This document shows, one piece after another, positions 47,008 through 55,410 of a stretch of DNA of 64,000 nucleotides; positions within the stretch are counted from its first letter, which is position 1; each line of letters starts with the position of its first letter. A program made the position numbers and the translations under genes. Source of the DNA: Planctomycetota bacterium (GTDB lineage: Bacteria; Planctomycetota; UBA1135; GCA-002686595); contig JADJLZ010000009.1 of NCBI GenBank assembly GCA_016709875.1, positions 186,001 to 250,000 on the forward strand. The letters are read 5' to 3'. The notes beneath the pieces were generated by a model. It was not told where the DNA came from, made no database searches, and worked only from the letters and a program-made list of their open reading frames with translations.

Positions 47008-49065
47008 ATGAAGTTCCCGCTCCCCACCGCCTTGCTCGCGCTCGCGCTGCTCGTCGCGCCCACGCACGCCCGCGTCCACGGCAACAACATCCCGCCGCCG
47101 CCCGGAGGACCGACCTCCCCGGGTTCGAGCCCAGCCGGCCCTTCCGGCCCGAGCACGCCCGCGCCGTCGGGTCCCTCGACGCCGACGCCGGGAGCTGCGA
47201 CGCCGCGGCCGACCGGCCCGTCCTCGACGCCCGCGGGCGGCGCGCCGCGCACGCCGGGCGGTTCGGGTTCGACCGGCCCGCAGAGCGGCGCAGACGCGCG
47301 CTTCCTCGATCCGACCTGGGACCTGTGGTGGCACTTCCACAAGGACGAGTTCTTCGACCTCAAGCGCCGCGTCTACGAGTCGGTGACGACACCCGACGGC
47401 CTGGGCCGCGGCGAATCGCTGCTGCCCGGCGCGAACCTGGGCTACCGGCCGAGCTCCGAGCAGCTCGCGCGCGACGTCGCGCCGCTGTTCGCCACGCTGC
47501 TCGCAAAGGAGCACAACAACGAACTCGTGACGAGCACGCTGCTCGCGGCGGGCCGGCTGGGAGAGATCCCCGACGCGGGTGAAGCGGCGCGACTGGCCCC
47601 GCTGTGCGCGCGCCTCTTGCGCGACCCCAACCAGGAGATCGCCGAGATCGCGGCGCTCTCGCTGGGCCTGCTCGGCTCCGAGTCGAACCTGGCGCTGCTC
47701 GAGGGGCTGCTGCGCGACGATGCCGCAGGGCGCGAAGCCGCAGGCACGCGCGAAGTGCCGATGCGCATGCGCTCCTTCGCGGCCTTCGGCCTGGGCGTGC
47801 TCGGGCAGCACCTCGAGGGCAATCGACCGCGGCAGATGATCGCGCGCGCACTGACCGACCAGCTCGCGCGCCGCGAGGGCTGCACGACCGACACGCGCGC
47901 GGCCTGCCTGATCGCGCTCGGCCTCGTGCCGCTCGAGCTCGAGCGCGAGGAGAGCGCGAGCGCACCGTGGCTCTCACGCCAGACCGAGCTGCGCTTCCTG
48001 CTCGAATTCGTGAACGACGGTGAGCAGACGCCGGTGCTGCGCGCGCACGCGGCGAATGCGCTGGCCGAACTCGCTTGCGGCAGCACGCCCGAGGCGAAGA
48101 TCGCCGTGCTCGACGCGCTGATCGCACTCTCGCGGCGCGATTCGACGCAGGCGACGCTGCGCGAGAGCTGCCTGATGGGCCTGGGCCGGCTCGCCGACGA
48201 CGACCAGGACCCCGAAGACAAGCGCGCGCGCGTCGAACTGCGCCGCACCTTCGCTTCGGGCTCGACCTCGGAGCGTGCCTTCGCGTTGATGTCGCTCTCG
48301 GAGTGCGCCGCGCGAGCGGGAACCGGCCTCGAGCCCGGCTCCGCGCGGAGCGAGTGCCGCGACGTCCTCGCCGAGGAGCTCGCGCACGGCCGCTCGCGCA
48401 CGCGACCCTGGGCGGCGCTCGCGCTCGGCGTGCTCGAGTTCCGGCTGCAGCACCAGGGCGCGCAACCGCTTCCCGCCGTGCGCGATGCGCTGCGCCGCGC
48501 GCTCGCGGGAGCCGCCGGCCCCGACGAGGCCGGCGCGTGCGCGGTCGCGATCGGGCTGACGGGCGACGCGGACGGTGCGCGCGTGCTCGCCGAGCGCCTC
48601 GCGGGCGCGGGCGACGACGTGCTGCGCGGCTATTTCGCGCTGGGCATCGGCCTCTCGGGCAACCACTCGCTGACCGAGGGCGTGCGCACGGTGACCGCGA
48701 GCGCGCGCTACCGGCCGTTCCTGATGCAGCAGTGCGTCGTCGCGCTCGCGCTCTTGGGCGACAAGAACCTCGCGCCCGGCCTCGCGCAGGATCTGCGCAG
48801 CGCGACCGGCCAGGCGAGCCAGAGCTGGCTGGCGCAGGCGCTCGGCATGGTCGGCGACTCGCGCACGGTGCCGGTGCTGGTCGCGATGGTGCGCGAGCAG
48901 GCGCTGACCGACTCCGCCCGCGGCAACCTCGCCAGCGCGCTCGGAATCGTGTGCGACAAGGACCTGCTGCCCTGGTACCGCGCCTTCTCCGCGCACGTCA
49001 ACTGGCGCGCCGCCACCTCGACCCTGATCGCCGGCAACGGCACCGGGATCCTCGAGATCCTCTAG
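47008..49065 (+). CDS. exported HEAT-repeat protein, family member 2
   Basis: A 685-residue paralogue of the preceding protein with the same architecture: signal peptide (to about 21, THA), a long Pro/Gly/Ser/Thr linker (28-93, with repeated PSGPSTP units), the Trp-rich element TWDLWWHFHKDEFFDLKRRV, and HEAT-like repeats including EIAEIAALSLGLLGSESNL, RMRSFAAFGLGVLGQ and RPWAALALGVLEFRLQ. The end TSTLIAGNGTGILEIL parallels that of member 1. Tandem duplication with divergence is the likely origin. Its 3' end overlaps the convergent cupin epimerase gene by 4 nt. No function is known for the family. Confidence 0.75.
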   Translation: MKFPLPTALLALALLVAPTHARVHGNNIPPPPGGPTSPGSSPAGPSGPSTPAPSGPSTPTPGAATPRPTGPSSTPAGGAPRTPGGSGSTGPQSGADARFLDPTWDLWWHFHKDEFFDLKRRVYESVTTPDGLGRGESLLPGANLGYRPSSEQLARDVAPLFATLLAKEHNNELVTSTLLAAGRLGEIPDAGEAARLAPLCARLLRDPNQEIAEIAALSLGLLGSESNLALLEGLLRDDAAGREAAGTREVPMRMRSFAAFGLGVLGQHLEGNRPRQMIARALTDQLARREGCTTDTRAACLIALGLVPLELEREESASAPWLSRQTELRFLLEFVNDGEQTPVLRAHAANALAELACGSTPEAKIAVLDALIALSRRDSTQATLRESCLMGLGRLADDDQDPEDKRARVELRRTFASGSTSERAFALMSLSECAARAGTGLEPGSARSECRDVLAEELAHGRSRTRPWAALALGVLEFRLQHQGAQPLPAVRDALRRALAGAAGPDEAGACAVAIGLTGDADGARVLAERLAGAGDDVLRGYFALGIGLSGNHSLTEGVRTVTASARYRPFLMQQCVVALALLGDKNLAPGLAQDLRSATGQASQSWLAQALGMVGDSRTVPVLVAMVREQALTDSARGNLASALGIVCDKDLLPWYRAFSAHVNWRAATSTLIAGNGTGILEIL

Positions 49066-49601
49066 CCGCGCTCGGTCTCCCAGATCTGCGCGCCGAAGTG
49101 GTCCCAGGGCAGGCGGCCCTCGTCGCACTGCTCGTCGGTGGAGAACTGGACGTCGACGAAATAGAGGATCGCGCTGCTCGAGGCCGTGCGCAGGTTGCGG
49201 CAGCCGTGCGCCACGCCGGGCGGGATGCGCACGAGGCGCGAGGTCGAGTCGCCCAGGACAAAGCGCATGATCTGGCCTTCCGTCGGCGAGCCCGTGCGCA
49301 CGTCGGCGAGCACGAGCAGGAGCTTGTCCGAGGGCGGCACGAACCAGACATCGGTCTGGCGGCGGTGCATGTGGAAGGCCTTGATCGCCAGCGGCTCGAG
49401 GATCGAGTAGTTCACCTGCCGCACCACGAAGCCGGGGAGCTGCTTGTGCAGGCCCTGGTCGAGCCGGCCGAGCTCGGTCATCGCGCCGCCGTCGTCGTGG
49501 AAGCGCTTGAGCTCGACGATCTCGACACCCTCGATGCGTCTCTTCGGGGTGTAGTCCTGCTTGAAATAGCGCCTCTCGGCTTCGGGGGAGAACTGGGTCA
49601 T
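49062..49601 (-). CDS. RmlC-like cupin sugar epimerase
   Basis: A 179-residue cupin of the dTDP-4-dehydrorhamnose 3,5-epimerase (RmlC) family. The central strand run YSILEPLAIKAFHMHRRQTDVWFVPP has the catalytic-type His (HMH) at about 77-79 and aromatic partner; the second half has VRIPPGVAHGCRNL, matching the conserved PxGxAHG turn. It acts on nucleotide sugars in the cytosol, but no rml or other sugar genes adjoin. Its ATG overlaps the kdpE stop by 4 nt (ATGA), so it is the last gene of the kdpDE transcript, an unexpected partner for a potassium sensor. Confidence 0.8.
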   Translation of the reverse strand: MTQFSPEAERRYFKQDYTPKRRIEGVEIVELKRFHDDGGAMTELGRLDQGLHKQLPGFVVRQVNYSILEPLAIKAFHMHRRQTDVWFVPPSDKLLLVLADVRTGSPTEGQIMRFVLGDSTSRLVRIPPGVAHGCRNLRTASSSAILYFVDVQFSTDEQCDEGRLPWDHFGAQIWETERG

Positions 49602-50335
49602 GAATTGGGCTCCTGAATATCCGGCTCGGTCGGGGGGGTGCCGGTGAGCTCCAGACGGTAGCCGACGCCGGCCTCGTTGTGGAAGAACCGGCCGCGCGCG
49701 GGATCGGGTTCGAGCTTGCGCCGCAGGTGCGTCATGTAGACGCGCAGGTACTGCGTCTCCTCGGCCGACTGCGGTCCCCAGACCTCGGTCAGCAGCTGGC
49801 GGTGAGTCACGACGCGCCCGGCGTGGCGCGCGAGCACCGCGAGCAGCCGGAACTCGATCGGCGTGAGGCGCACCTCCTGGCCGTCGAGCTCCACGCGCCG
49901 GAGTGCGAGGTCGATCTTCAGCGGCCCCTGCGTCAGCACGCTCTCCTCGGGTCCTTCGGGTCGCGCCGCGCGCCGCAAGGCCGCGCGCATGCGCGCCATG
50001 AGCTCGGCGAATCCGAACGGTTTCGTCAGGTAGTCGTCTGCGCCCGCATCGAGCGCTTCGACCTTGTTGCGTTCCTCGCCGCGTGCCGAGAGGACCAGCA
50101 CGGGCACTCGGCTCCAGGTCCGCAGCCGCTGCACGACCTCGGTGCCGTCCATGTCCGGCAGACCCAGGTCGAGCAGCACGACGTCGGGCACGTGCTGCGC
50201 CGCTTCGCGCAGGCCGAGCGCGCCGGTTTCAGCCTCGATCACCGCGAAGCCGTGTGCCTTGAGGCTGGTGCGCAGGAAGCGGCGCAACTGCGGCTCGTCC
50301 TCGATCACGAGCACCAGCGGTTCGGTCGACTTCAC
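49598..50335 (-). CDS. kdpE: KdpE response regulator
   Basis: An OmpR/PhoB-family regulator of 245 residues that activates kdpFABC when phosphorylated by KdpD. The receiver domain (7-120) has the acidic pair in IEDEP, phospho-acceptor D56 (LLLDLGLPDMDG) and K105 in YLTKPFG; the winged-helix DNA-binding domain (about 135-235) has RLTPIEFRLLAVLARHAGRV and YLRVYMTHLRRKLEPDP. The start is GTG at 50335, overlapping the kdpD stop as GTGA, so the two are translationally coupled. The order kdpD-kdpE is standard. Confidence 0.93.
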   Translation of the reverse strand: MKSTEPLVLVIEDEPQLRRFLRTSLKAHGFAVIEAETGALGLREAAQHVPDVVLLDLGLPDMDGTEVVQRLRTWSRVPVLVLSARGEERNKVEALDAGADDYLTKPFGFAELMARMRAALRRAARPEGPEESVLTQGPLKIDLALRRVELDGQEVRLTPIEFRLLAVLARHAGRVVTHRQLLTEVWGPQSAEETQYLRVYMTHLRRKLEPDPARGRFFHNEAGVGYRLELTGTPPTEPDIQEPNS

Positions 50336-53031
50336 GGCGCATCCTCTTGCCGTCTCGCCGGGGGCGGCGGCACTTTCGTGACGGGCAGGCGCATACGGAA
50401 CGTCGCGCCCCCGCCGAGCCGGTTCTCGGCCACCACGCTGCCGCCGTGCGCCCGCAGGATCGCGCGGCAGACCGAGAGCCCCAGGCCCGAGCCGCCGGCA
50501 CGCTTGCCGTCCGGCAGGCGCACGAACTTCTCGAAGATGCGCTGCTCCTCGCCGGGCGGGATGCCGGGCCCGCGGTCGGAGACCTCGATCAGGACTTCGC
50601 CCGGGCCGCCGCTCGAGCGCAGTTCGATCGGCGAACCGCTCGGGCTGTACTTGAGCGCGTTCTCGACCAAGTGCACCAGCGCCTGCTCGATCAGCACGGG
50701 ATCCACGTGCGCCTGCAGGATCTCGCGCGGCAGTTCGAGCTCGAGCTTGCGGCCTGCGAGGCGTTCGTGAAGCCGGTCGAGCGCGCCGTGGACGAGTTCC
50801 TCGACCGGGCACCACTCGCGCCGCGGCTGCAGCGCGCCCGAGTCCAGGCGCGTCAGATCGAGCAGGTTCGAGACGAGTTCGGAGAGGCGCTGGCTCTCCG
50901 ACTGGATCGTCTCCAGGAGCTCGTTCTGCTCGATCCGGCCGATTCCCGCGCCACCCGCGAGCAGCACGCCGGCCGAGCCAGCGATGGAAGCGAGCGGCGT
51001 GCGCAGGTCGTGCGAGACGCTCGAGAGCAGGTCGGTGCGCAGGCGCTCGGTCTCGACGGCGCGGCGCGCCTCGTCGGCCTCGGCACGCAGGCGCACCCGC
51101 TCGAGCGCGAGCGCAGCCTGCGCGACGAAGGTGTCGAGCATCTGGTGATCCGAGGGCCGCAACTCGCGTCCGAGCGCGCCGAGCATCACGCCCATGACTG
51201 CGATGGTGCCGCGCGGCACGCTCATCGGCAGGTAGAGAGCCCTGGCTGCCGGCAGCGTGTCCGTGCCGAAACCGGCGCGCTTGTCGTTTTCGAACACCCA
51301 GCGCGCGACGGCAACCTCGCGCTCGTCCTCGGCCTGCCAGCCCTCGGTGCTGGCGGTCGCGCGCAGGCCACCGCCGGGCTCGGGCAGGAACAGACAGGCC
51401 TCGGCCAGCAGCAGGTCGCGGACGCGCTCGACGCTCGACTGCGCGATCGCGGACGGATCGTCCTCGACCGCGAAGGCGCGCGTCATGGCATACAGCGCCG
51501 CCGTGCGCCGTTCGCGCTCCTGCGAGGCCGCGGCCTGTTCGCGGATGACCACGGTGCGCTGACTGGCGATGAAGCCCACGACCAGCATCACGGCGAAGGT
51601 CAGGACATGGTGCAGGTCGCTGACGGCGAAGGTGTAGTACGGCGGGATGAAGAAGAAGTCGAAGCTCGCGACGCTGGCCAGCGTGGCAACGAAAGCCGGC
51701 CCGCGACCGGCGATGCTGGCCGAGATCAGCAGCGCCAGCAGGTTGATCATCGCGTGGTCTGCGATGTTGAGCGATTCGCGCGTGGCCATGCCGACCAGCA
51801 CGGCCAGCGCCACGGGCACGAGCGCCAGCGGGTACTCGCGCAGCGGCGTCGCCAGCGGCGTGCGCGGCGCGAGCTTCTGCGCCAGGTCGTCCTGGATCCC
51901 GGGCGTGACGAGCACCTCGAGATCCTCGGCGCGACGCACGAGTTCGTCCGCGAGCGACGCAAAGAGCGCCGCGAGCGGGCCGCGCCGGCGCGATCTGCCC
52001 ACCACGACACGCGTCACGCCGCGATCGCGAGCCACATGCAGGATCTGCTCCGCCGCTCGCTCGCTGCCCACCACCAGGCTCTCGCCGCCGAGCTGGCGCG
52101 CGAGCTCGAGCAGTTCCGAGACCTCGCCGCGCGCTTCGTCCGAAAGTCGCTCGATGCGCTCGGACTCGGGCACGAGCGCGATCCACGGCGCGCGCAGCTC
52201 GACGGCCAGGCGCCGGCCGGCGCGCAGCACATCCAGCGCCCGCGCGCCGGGCTGAAGCACGATCAGGATGCGCTCGCGCGCTCCGGCGCCGGGCCGACGG
52301 CCCTGCGCGCGGCGGTACTCGGTGGCCTGCTGGTCCACGCGCTCGGCGGTCTTGCGCAGGGCCAGCTCGCGCAGCGCGATCAGGTTCTCCTTGCGGAAAA
52401 AGCTCTGCAGTGCGCGCTCGGCCTGGGCCGGCACGTAGACCTTGCCCTCGGTCAGGCGCGCGAGCAGCTCGTCGGGCGGCAGGTCGACGAGCTCGATCGC
52501 GTCGGCGCGCTCGAGAATCGAGTCGGGCACGGTCTCCCGCACACGCACGCCGGTCAGGCGCTCGACCACGTCGTTGAGGCTCTCGACGTGCTGCACGTTG
52601 AGCGTGGTGTAGACCTCGATACCCGCGTCGAGCAGCTCCTCCACGTCCTGCCAGCGCTTGGCGTGCCGCAACCCGGGCGCATTGGTGTGCGCCAGCTCGT
52701 CGAGCAGCAGCAGGCCGGGCTTGCGCGCCAGCGCCGCGTCGAGATCGAACTCCTCGAGCACGATGCCACGATGCTCGACGCGCTTCGGCGGCAGCTGCAC
52801 CAGCCCCTGCGCCAGGTGCTCGGTTTCCGCGCGGCCGTGCGTCAGCACCACGCCCACGAGCACGTCCGTCCCGCGCGCTGCACGCGTGCGCGCTTCCTCG
52901 AGCATCGCGTAGGTTTTCCCCACGCCGGGCGCCATGCCGAAGAAGAGCTTGAGCCGGCCGCGCGTCGCCTGGGCCTTCTCGCGCGCAATGCGCGCGAGCA
53001 GTTCCTCGGGGCTCGGACGCGTGTCGCTCAT
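50332..53031 (-). CDS. kdpD: KdpD potassium sensor histidine kinase
   Basis: An 899-residue inner-membrane sensor kinase. The N-terminal KdpD domain has the Walker A GMAPGVGKT (about 32-40) and LLLDELAHTNAPG, with a USP-like domain at about 245-370. Four helices lie at about 395-500 (PLALVPVALAVLVGMAT to VLTFAVMLVVGFIAS), a GAF domain at about 520-650, and the kinase core follows with H674 in SSVSHDLRTPLASI, N-box ENALKYSP, and G1/G2 boxes DRGPGIPPG and GGSGLGLSVC. Size and domain order match E. coli KdpD. The transcript diverges from kdpFABC, which KdpE is expected to control. Confidence 0.95.
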   Translation of the reverse strand: MSDTRPSPEELLARIAREKAQATRGRLKLFFGMAPGVGKTYAMLEEARTRAARGTDVLVGVVLTHGRAETEHLAQGLVQLPPKRVEHRGIVLEEFDLDAALARKPGLLLLDELAHTNAPGLRHAKRWQDVEELLDAGIEVYTTLNVQHVESLNDVVERLTGVRVRETVPDSILERADAIELVDLPPDELLARLTEGKVYVPAQAERALQSFFRKENLIALRELALRKTAERVDQQATEYRRAQGRRPGAGARERILIVLQPGARALDVLRAGRRLAVELRAPWIALVPESERIERLSDEARGEVSELLELARQLGGESLVVGSERAAEQILHVARDRGVTRVVVGRSRRRGPLAALFASLADELVRRAEDLEVLVTPGIQDDLAQKLAPRTPLATPLREYPLALVPVALAVLVGMATRESLNIADHAMINLLALLISASIAGRGPAFVATLASVASFDFFFIPPYYTFAVSDLHHVLTFAVMLVVGFIASQRTVVIREQAAASQERERRTAALYAMTRAFAVEDDPSAIAQSSVERVRDLLLAEACLFLPEPGGGLRATASTEGWQAEDEREVAVARWVFENDKRAGFGTDTLPAARALYLPMSVPRGTIAVMGVMLGALGRELRPSDHQMLDTFVAQAALALERVRLRAEADEARRAVETERLRTDLLSSVSHDLRTPLASIAGSAGVLLAGGAGIGRIEQNELLETIQSESQRLSELVSNLLDLTRLDSGALQPRREWCPVEELVHGALDRLHERLAGRKLELELPREILQAHVDPVLIEQALVHLVENALKYSPSGSPIELRSSGGPGEVLIEVSDRGPGIPPGEEQRIFEKFVRLPDGKRAGGSGLGLSVCRAILRAHGGSVVAENRLGGGATFRMRLPVTKVPPPPARRQEDAP

Positions 53032-53100
53032 GCGGACGGCGCGCAGCCTAGCAGGTGTTGCGATCGCGCTCCAGCCCGGCCAGCGCGTGCCGCGCGCGGA

Positions 53101-53211
53101 TCAGCGCCGACGATGGCGCGAGCCGATCCGTGCACGGCCGTGCTGTGACAGCCAGAGCACGCTCGCGTAGATGGCGATCGGGATGCCGGAGATGAGAAAG
53201 TCGATCCGCAT
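53101..53211 (-). CDS. small single-pass membrane protein upstream of kdpD
   Basis: A 36-residue ORF: MRIDFLISGIPIAIYASVLW forms a hydrophobic helix and a basic tail (HGRARIGSRHRRR) follows. The ATG at 53211 has GGAGG 4 nt upstream, one of the better ribosome-binding sites in the region. It lies 69 nt before the kdpD start on the same strand, so it would be first in the kdpDE transcript. No family is recognised. The basic tail would stay on the cytoplasmic side. Translation is supported only by the site and composition. Confidence 0.45.
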   Translation of the reverse strand: MRIDFLISGIPIAIYASVLWLSQHGRARIGSRHRRR

Positions 53212-53482
53212 GTGTCCTCCAGGCCCAGCTGCACGATGCGGACGCGTTTACGAGCTGCCAGGACTCGGCCCGCGAGCATCCATTCTCCGCTAGAGCGCAG
53301 CGCACACGCAGTGCGTGAGCTCCGAGCGCAGGGCCCACTCGATCCGGTGCTTCGGCGCGTGTTCGGCTCGCGCCGGTTGCCGCGCGCCCACAAGGCCGCG
53401 AGCAAGACTTTTCCTGCGCATTCACGCACAACCCGCTCGTTTTAGCAGCTCATTAACGCGCGCAGACCCTAGCCTCTGCGGC
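53212..53482. other. divergent kdp control region
   Basis: These 271 bases carry no gene beyond the flanking small ORFs. They must hold the promoters for both kdp transcripts. The relatively AT-rich stretch CGTTTTAGCAGCTCATTAAC at about 53438-53457, some 25 nt before the plus-strand small ORF, is the only obvious compositional dip. No match to the E. coli KdpE site was seen and no riboswitch fold was recognised. Confidence 0.5.
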
Positions 53483-53587
53483 ATGTTCCTCGAGCCCTTC
53501 TGCCTGGCGAGTGCGCTCGCCTTCTTCACCTTCCTCGGCTGGATCGTCGGCCGCATCGCGGACCACCCGCCGGAAGGACAGCGGTGA
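53483..53587 (+). CDS. small single-pass membrane protein upstream of kdpF
   Basis: A 34-residue ORF with one hydrophobic helix (PFCLASALAFFTFLGWIVGR) and a charged end. Its stop is 4 nt before the kdpF ATG, so it would be the first cistron of the kdpFABC transcript. No strong ribosome-binding site precedes it. It does not match KdpF, which is the next ORF. It may be an extra small subunit or a leader; no homologue is recognised. Confidence 0.45.
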   Translation: MFLEPFCLASALAFFTFLGWIVGRIADHPPEGQR

Positions 53588-53591
53588 TCCC

Positions 53592-53684
53592 ATGACCATC
53601 GTGCACTGGATCGCCGCCCTCGTGACCTTGGCCCTCTTCGTCTACCTCTTCGTCGCGCTCTTCAAACCCGAGAGCTTCGACTGA
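53592..53684 (+). CDS. kdpF: KdpF, small subunit of the K+-transporting ATPase
   Basis: A 30-residue single-helix protein with sequence style LALFVYLFVALFKPESF, the signature of KdpF, which binds and stabilises the KdpABC complex in the inner membrane. It sits 12 nt upstream of kdpA and matches KdpF in length (about 29). Too short for automated ORF calling in many pipelines. Confidence 0.9.
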   Translation: MTIVHWIAALVTLALFVYLFVALFKPESFD

Positions 53685-53696
53685 GCGGAATCCGCC

Positions 53697-55403
53697 ATGA
53701 GCTGGCTGCAAATCCTCTTCTATCTGGTCGTACTCGTCGTGCTGGCCAAGCCGCTGGGCGGATTCATGGCGCGCATCTACGAGGGCGAGATGCCGGCCTG
53801 CGCGCGCTGGCTCGCCCCGCTCGAGCGCGCGATCTACCGCTTCTGCGGCCTGCGCGCCGACCAGGAACAGGGCTGGAAGTCCTATGCCGGCGCGATGCTG
53901 GCGTTCAACCTGCTTGGGCTGCTCGCCGTCTACGCGCTGCAGCGTCTGCAAGGCTTCCTGCCGCTCAACCCGGCGCACATGGCCGCGGTCTCGCCTGACT
54001 CGTCGTTCAACACCGCGGTCAGCTTCGCGACGAACACCAATTGGCAGGGCTACGGCGGCGAGACCACGATGAGCCACCTGACGCAGATGCTCGGTCTCTC
54101 CGTGCAGAACTTCGTCTCGGCCGCTTCGGGCATGGCGGTGCTGGTAGCCCTGGCGCGCGGATTCACGCGCAAGTCGAGCTCGACGATCGGCAGCTTCTGG
54201 GTCGACCTCGTGCGCTCGACGGTCTACATCCTGCTGCCCCTGTCGATCGTGCTGGCGCTCGTGCTCGTCTCGCAGGGCGTCGTGCAGAACTTCGCGGCAC
54301 CGGTCGTGGCGCACACTCTGCAGGGCGCCGAGCAGTCGATCTCGATGGGGCCGGCGGCCTCGCAGATCGCGATCAAGCAGCTGGGCACGAACGGCGGCGG
54401 TTTCTTCAACGTGAACTCCGCGCACCCGCTCGAGAACCCGACGGCCTTCTCGAACCTGCTCGAGATGCTCTCGATCCTGCTGATCTCCGCCGGCTTGTGC
54501 TTCACCTTCGGCAGGCTCGTCAAGGACAAGCGCCAGGGCTTGGCGCTGCTCGCCAGCATGCTGATCGTGCTCGCACCCTGCATCGTGATGGTCCAGCTCT
54601 TCGAGCAGGCGGGAACGCATGCGCAGCAGCTGGCGGGTGTCGAGCTCTCGGCCGCTGCAGACCAGCCCGGCGGCAACATGGAGGGCAAGGAGCTGCGCTT
54701 GGGTATCGCCAACTCGGCCATCTGGTCGGTAGCGACCACGGCCGCCTCGAACGGCTCGGTCAACGCGATGCACGACTCGTTCACGCCGCTGGGCGGCCTC
54801 TGGCCAATGTGGCTGATCCAACTCGGCGAGGTGATCTTCGGCGGCGTCGGATCGGGCCTGTATGGCCTGCTGTTGTTCGCGATCGTGGCCGTCTTCGTCG
54901 CGGGGTTGATGGTCGGACGCACGCCCGAGTACCTGGGCAAGAAGATCGGCGCGTTCGAGATGCAGTGGGCCTCGTTCGCGATCCTCGCGCCGTGCGTGGC
55001 GGTGCTGTTCGGCACGGCGGTCGCGGTGCTGCTCGATGCGGGCCGCGCCGGCGTCGCCAACCCGGGCGCGCACGGGTTCAGCGAGATCCTCTATGCCTTC
55101 AGCTCGGCCGGAAACAACAACGGCAGCGCCTTCGCCGGTCTTTCGGCCAACACGCCCTTCTTCAACATCGCGCTGGGCTTCGCGATGCTCGTCGGGCGCT
55201 ATCTGGTCATGCTGCCCGTGCTGGCGATCGCCGGCGCGCTGGCCGCGAAGAAACTCGTGCCCGCCGGACCGGGCACGCTGCCGACGCACGGCCTGCTGTT
55301 CGTCCTGCTGCTCGTCTCGACCGTGCTGCTCGTCGGGGCCCTGACCTTCATCCCCGCGCTGGCCCTGGGTCCGATCGTCGAACAGCTGCAGATGCTGCAC
55401 TGA
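53697..55403 (+). CDS. kdpA: KdpA, potassium-binding channel-like subunit
   Basis: The 568-residue membrane subunit binds K+ through four pore loops derived from a KcsA-like fold. Selectivity regions are visible: FATNTNWQGYGGE, LGTNGGGFFNVNSAHP, the third pore loop near ASNGSVNAMHDS and FSSAGNNNGSAFAG. About ten transmembrane helices and normal length. The gene is in the standard order kdpF-A-B-C, 12 nt after kdpF and 7 nt before kdpB. Expression is expected to rise at low K+ through KdpDE. Confidence 0.96.
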   Translation: MSWLQILFYLVVLVVLAKPLGGFMARIYEGEMPACARWLAPLERAIYRFCGLRADQEQGWKSYAGAMLAFNLLGLLAVYALQRLQGFLPLNPAHMAAVSPDSSFNTAVSFATNTNWQGYGGETTMSHLTQMLGLSVQNFVSAASGMAVLVALARGFTRKSSSTIGSFWVDLVRSTVYILLPLSIVLALVLVSQGVVQNFAAPVVAHTLQGAEQSISMGPAASQIAIKQLGTNGGGFFNVNSAHPLENPTAFSNLLEMLSILLISAGLCFTFGRLVKDKRQGLALLASMLIVLAPCIVMVQLFEQAGTHAQQLAGVELSAAADQPGGNMEGKELRLGIANSAIWSVATTAASNGSVNAMHDSFTPLGGLWPMWLIQLGEVIFGGVGSGLYGLLLFAIVAVFVAGLMVGRTPEYLGKKIGAFEMQWASFAILAPCVAVLFGTAVAVLLDAGRAGVANPGAHGFSEILYAFSSAGNNNGSAFAGLSANTPFFNIALGFAMLVGRYLVMLPVLAIAGALAAKKLVPAGPGTLPTHGLLFVLLLVSTVLLVGALTFIPALALGPIVEQLQMLH

Positions 55404-55410
55404 GAGCGCC

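Noticed and set aside
53212..53482. Possible c-di-AMP or other riboswitch controlling the kdp operon
   Set aside because: No conserved core of a known riboswitch could be found by eye; KdpDE next door explains the regulation.
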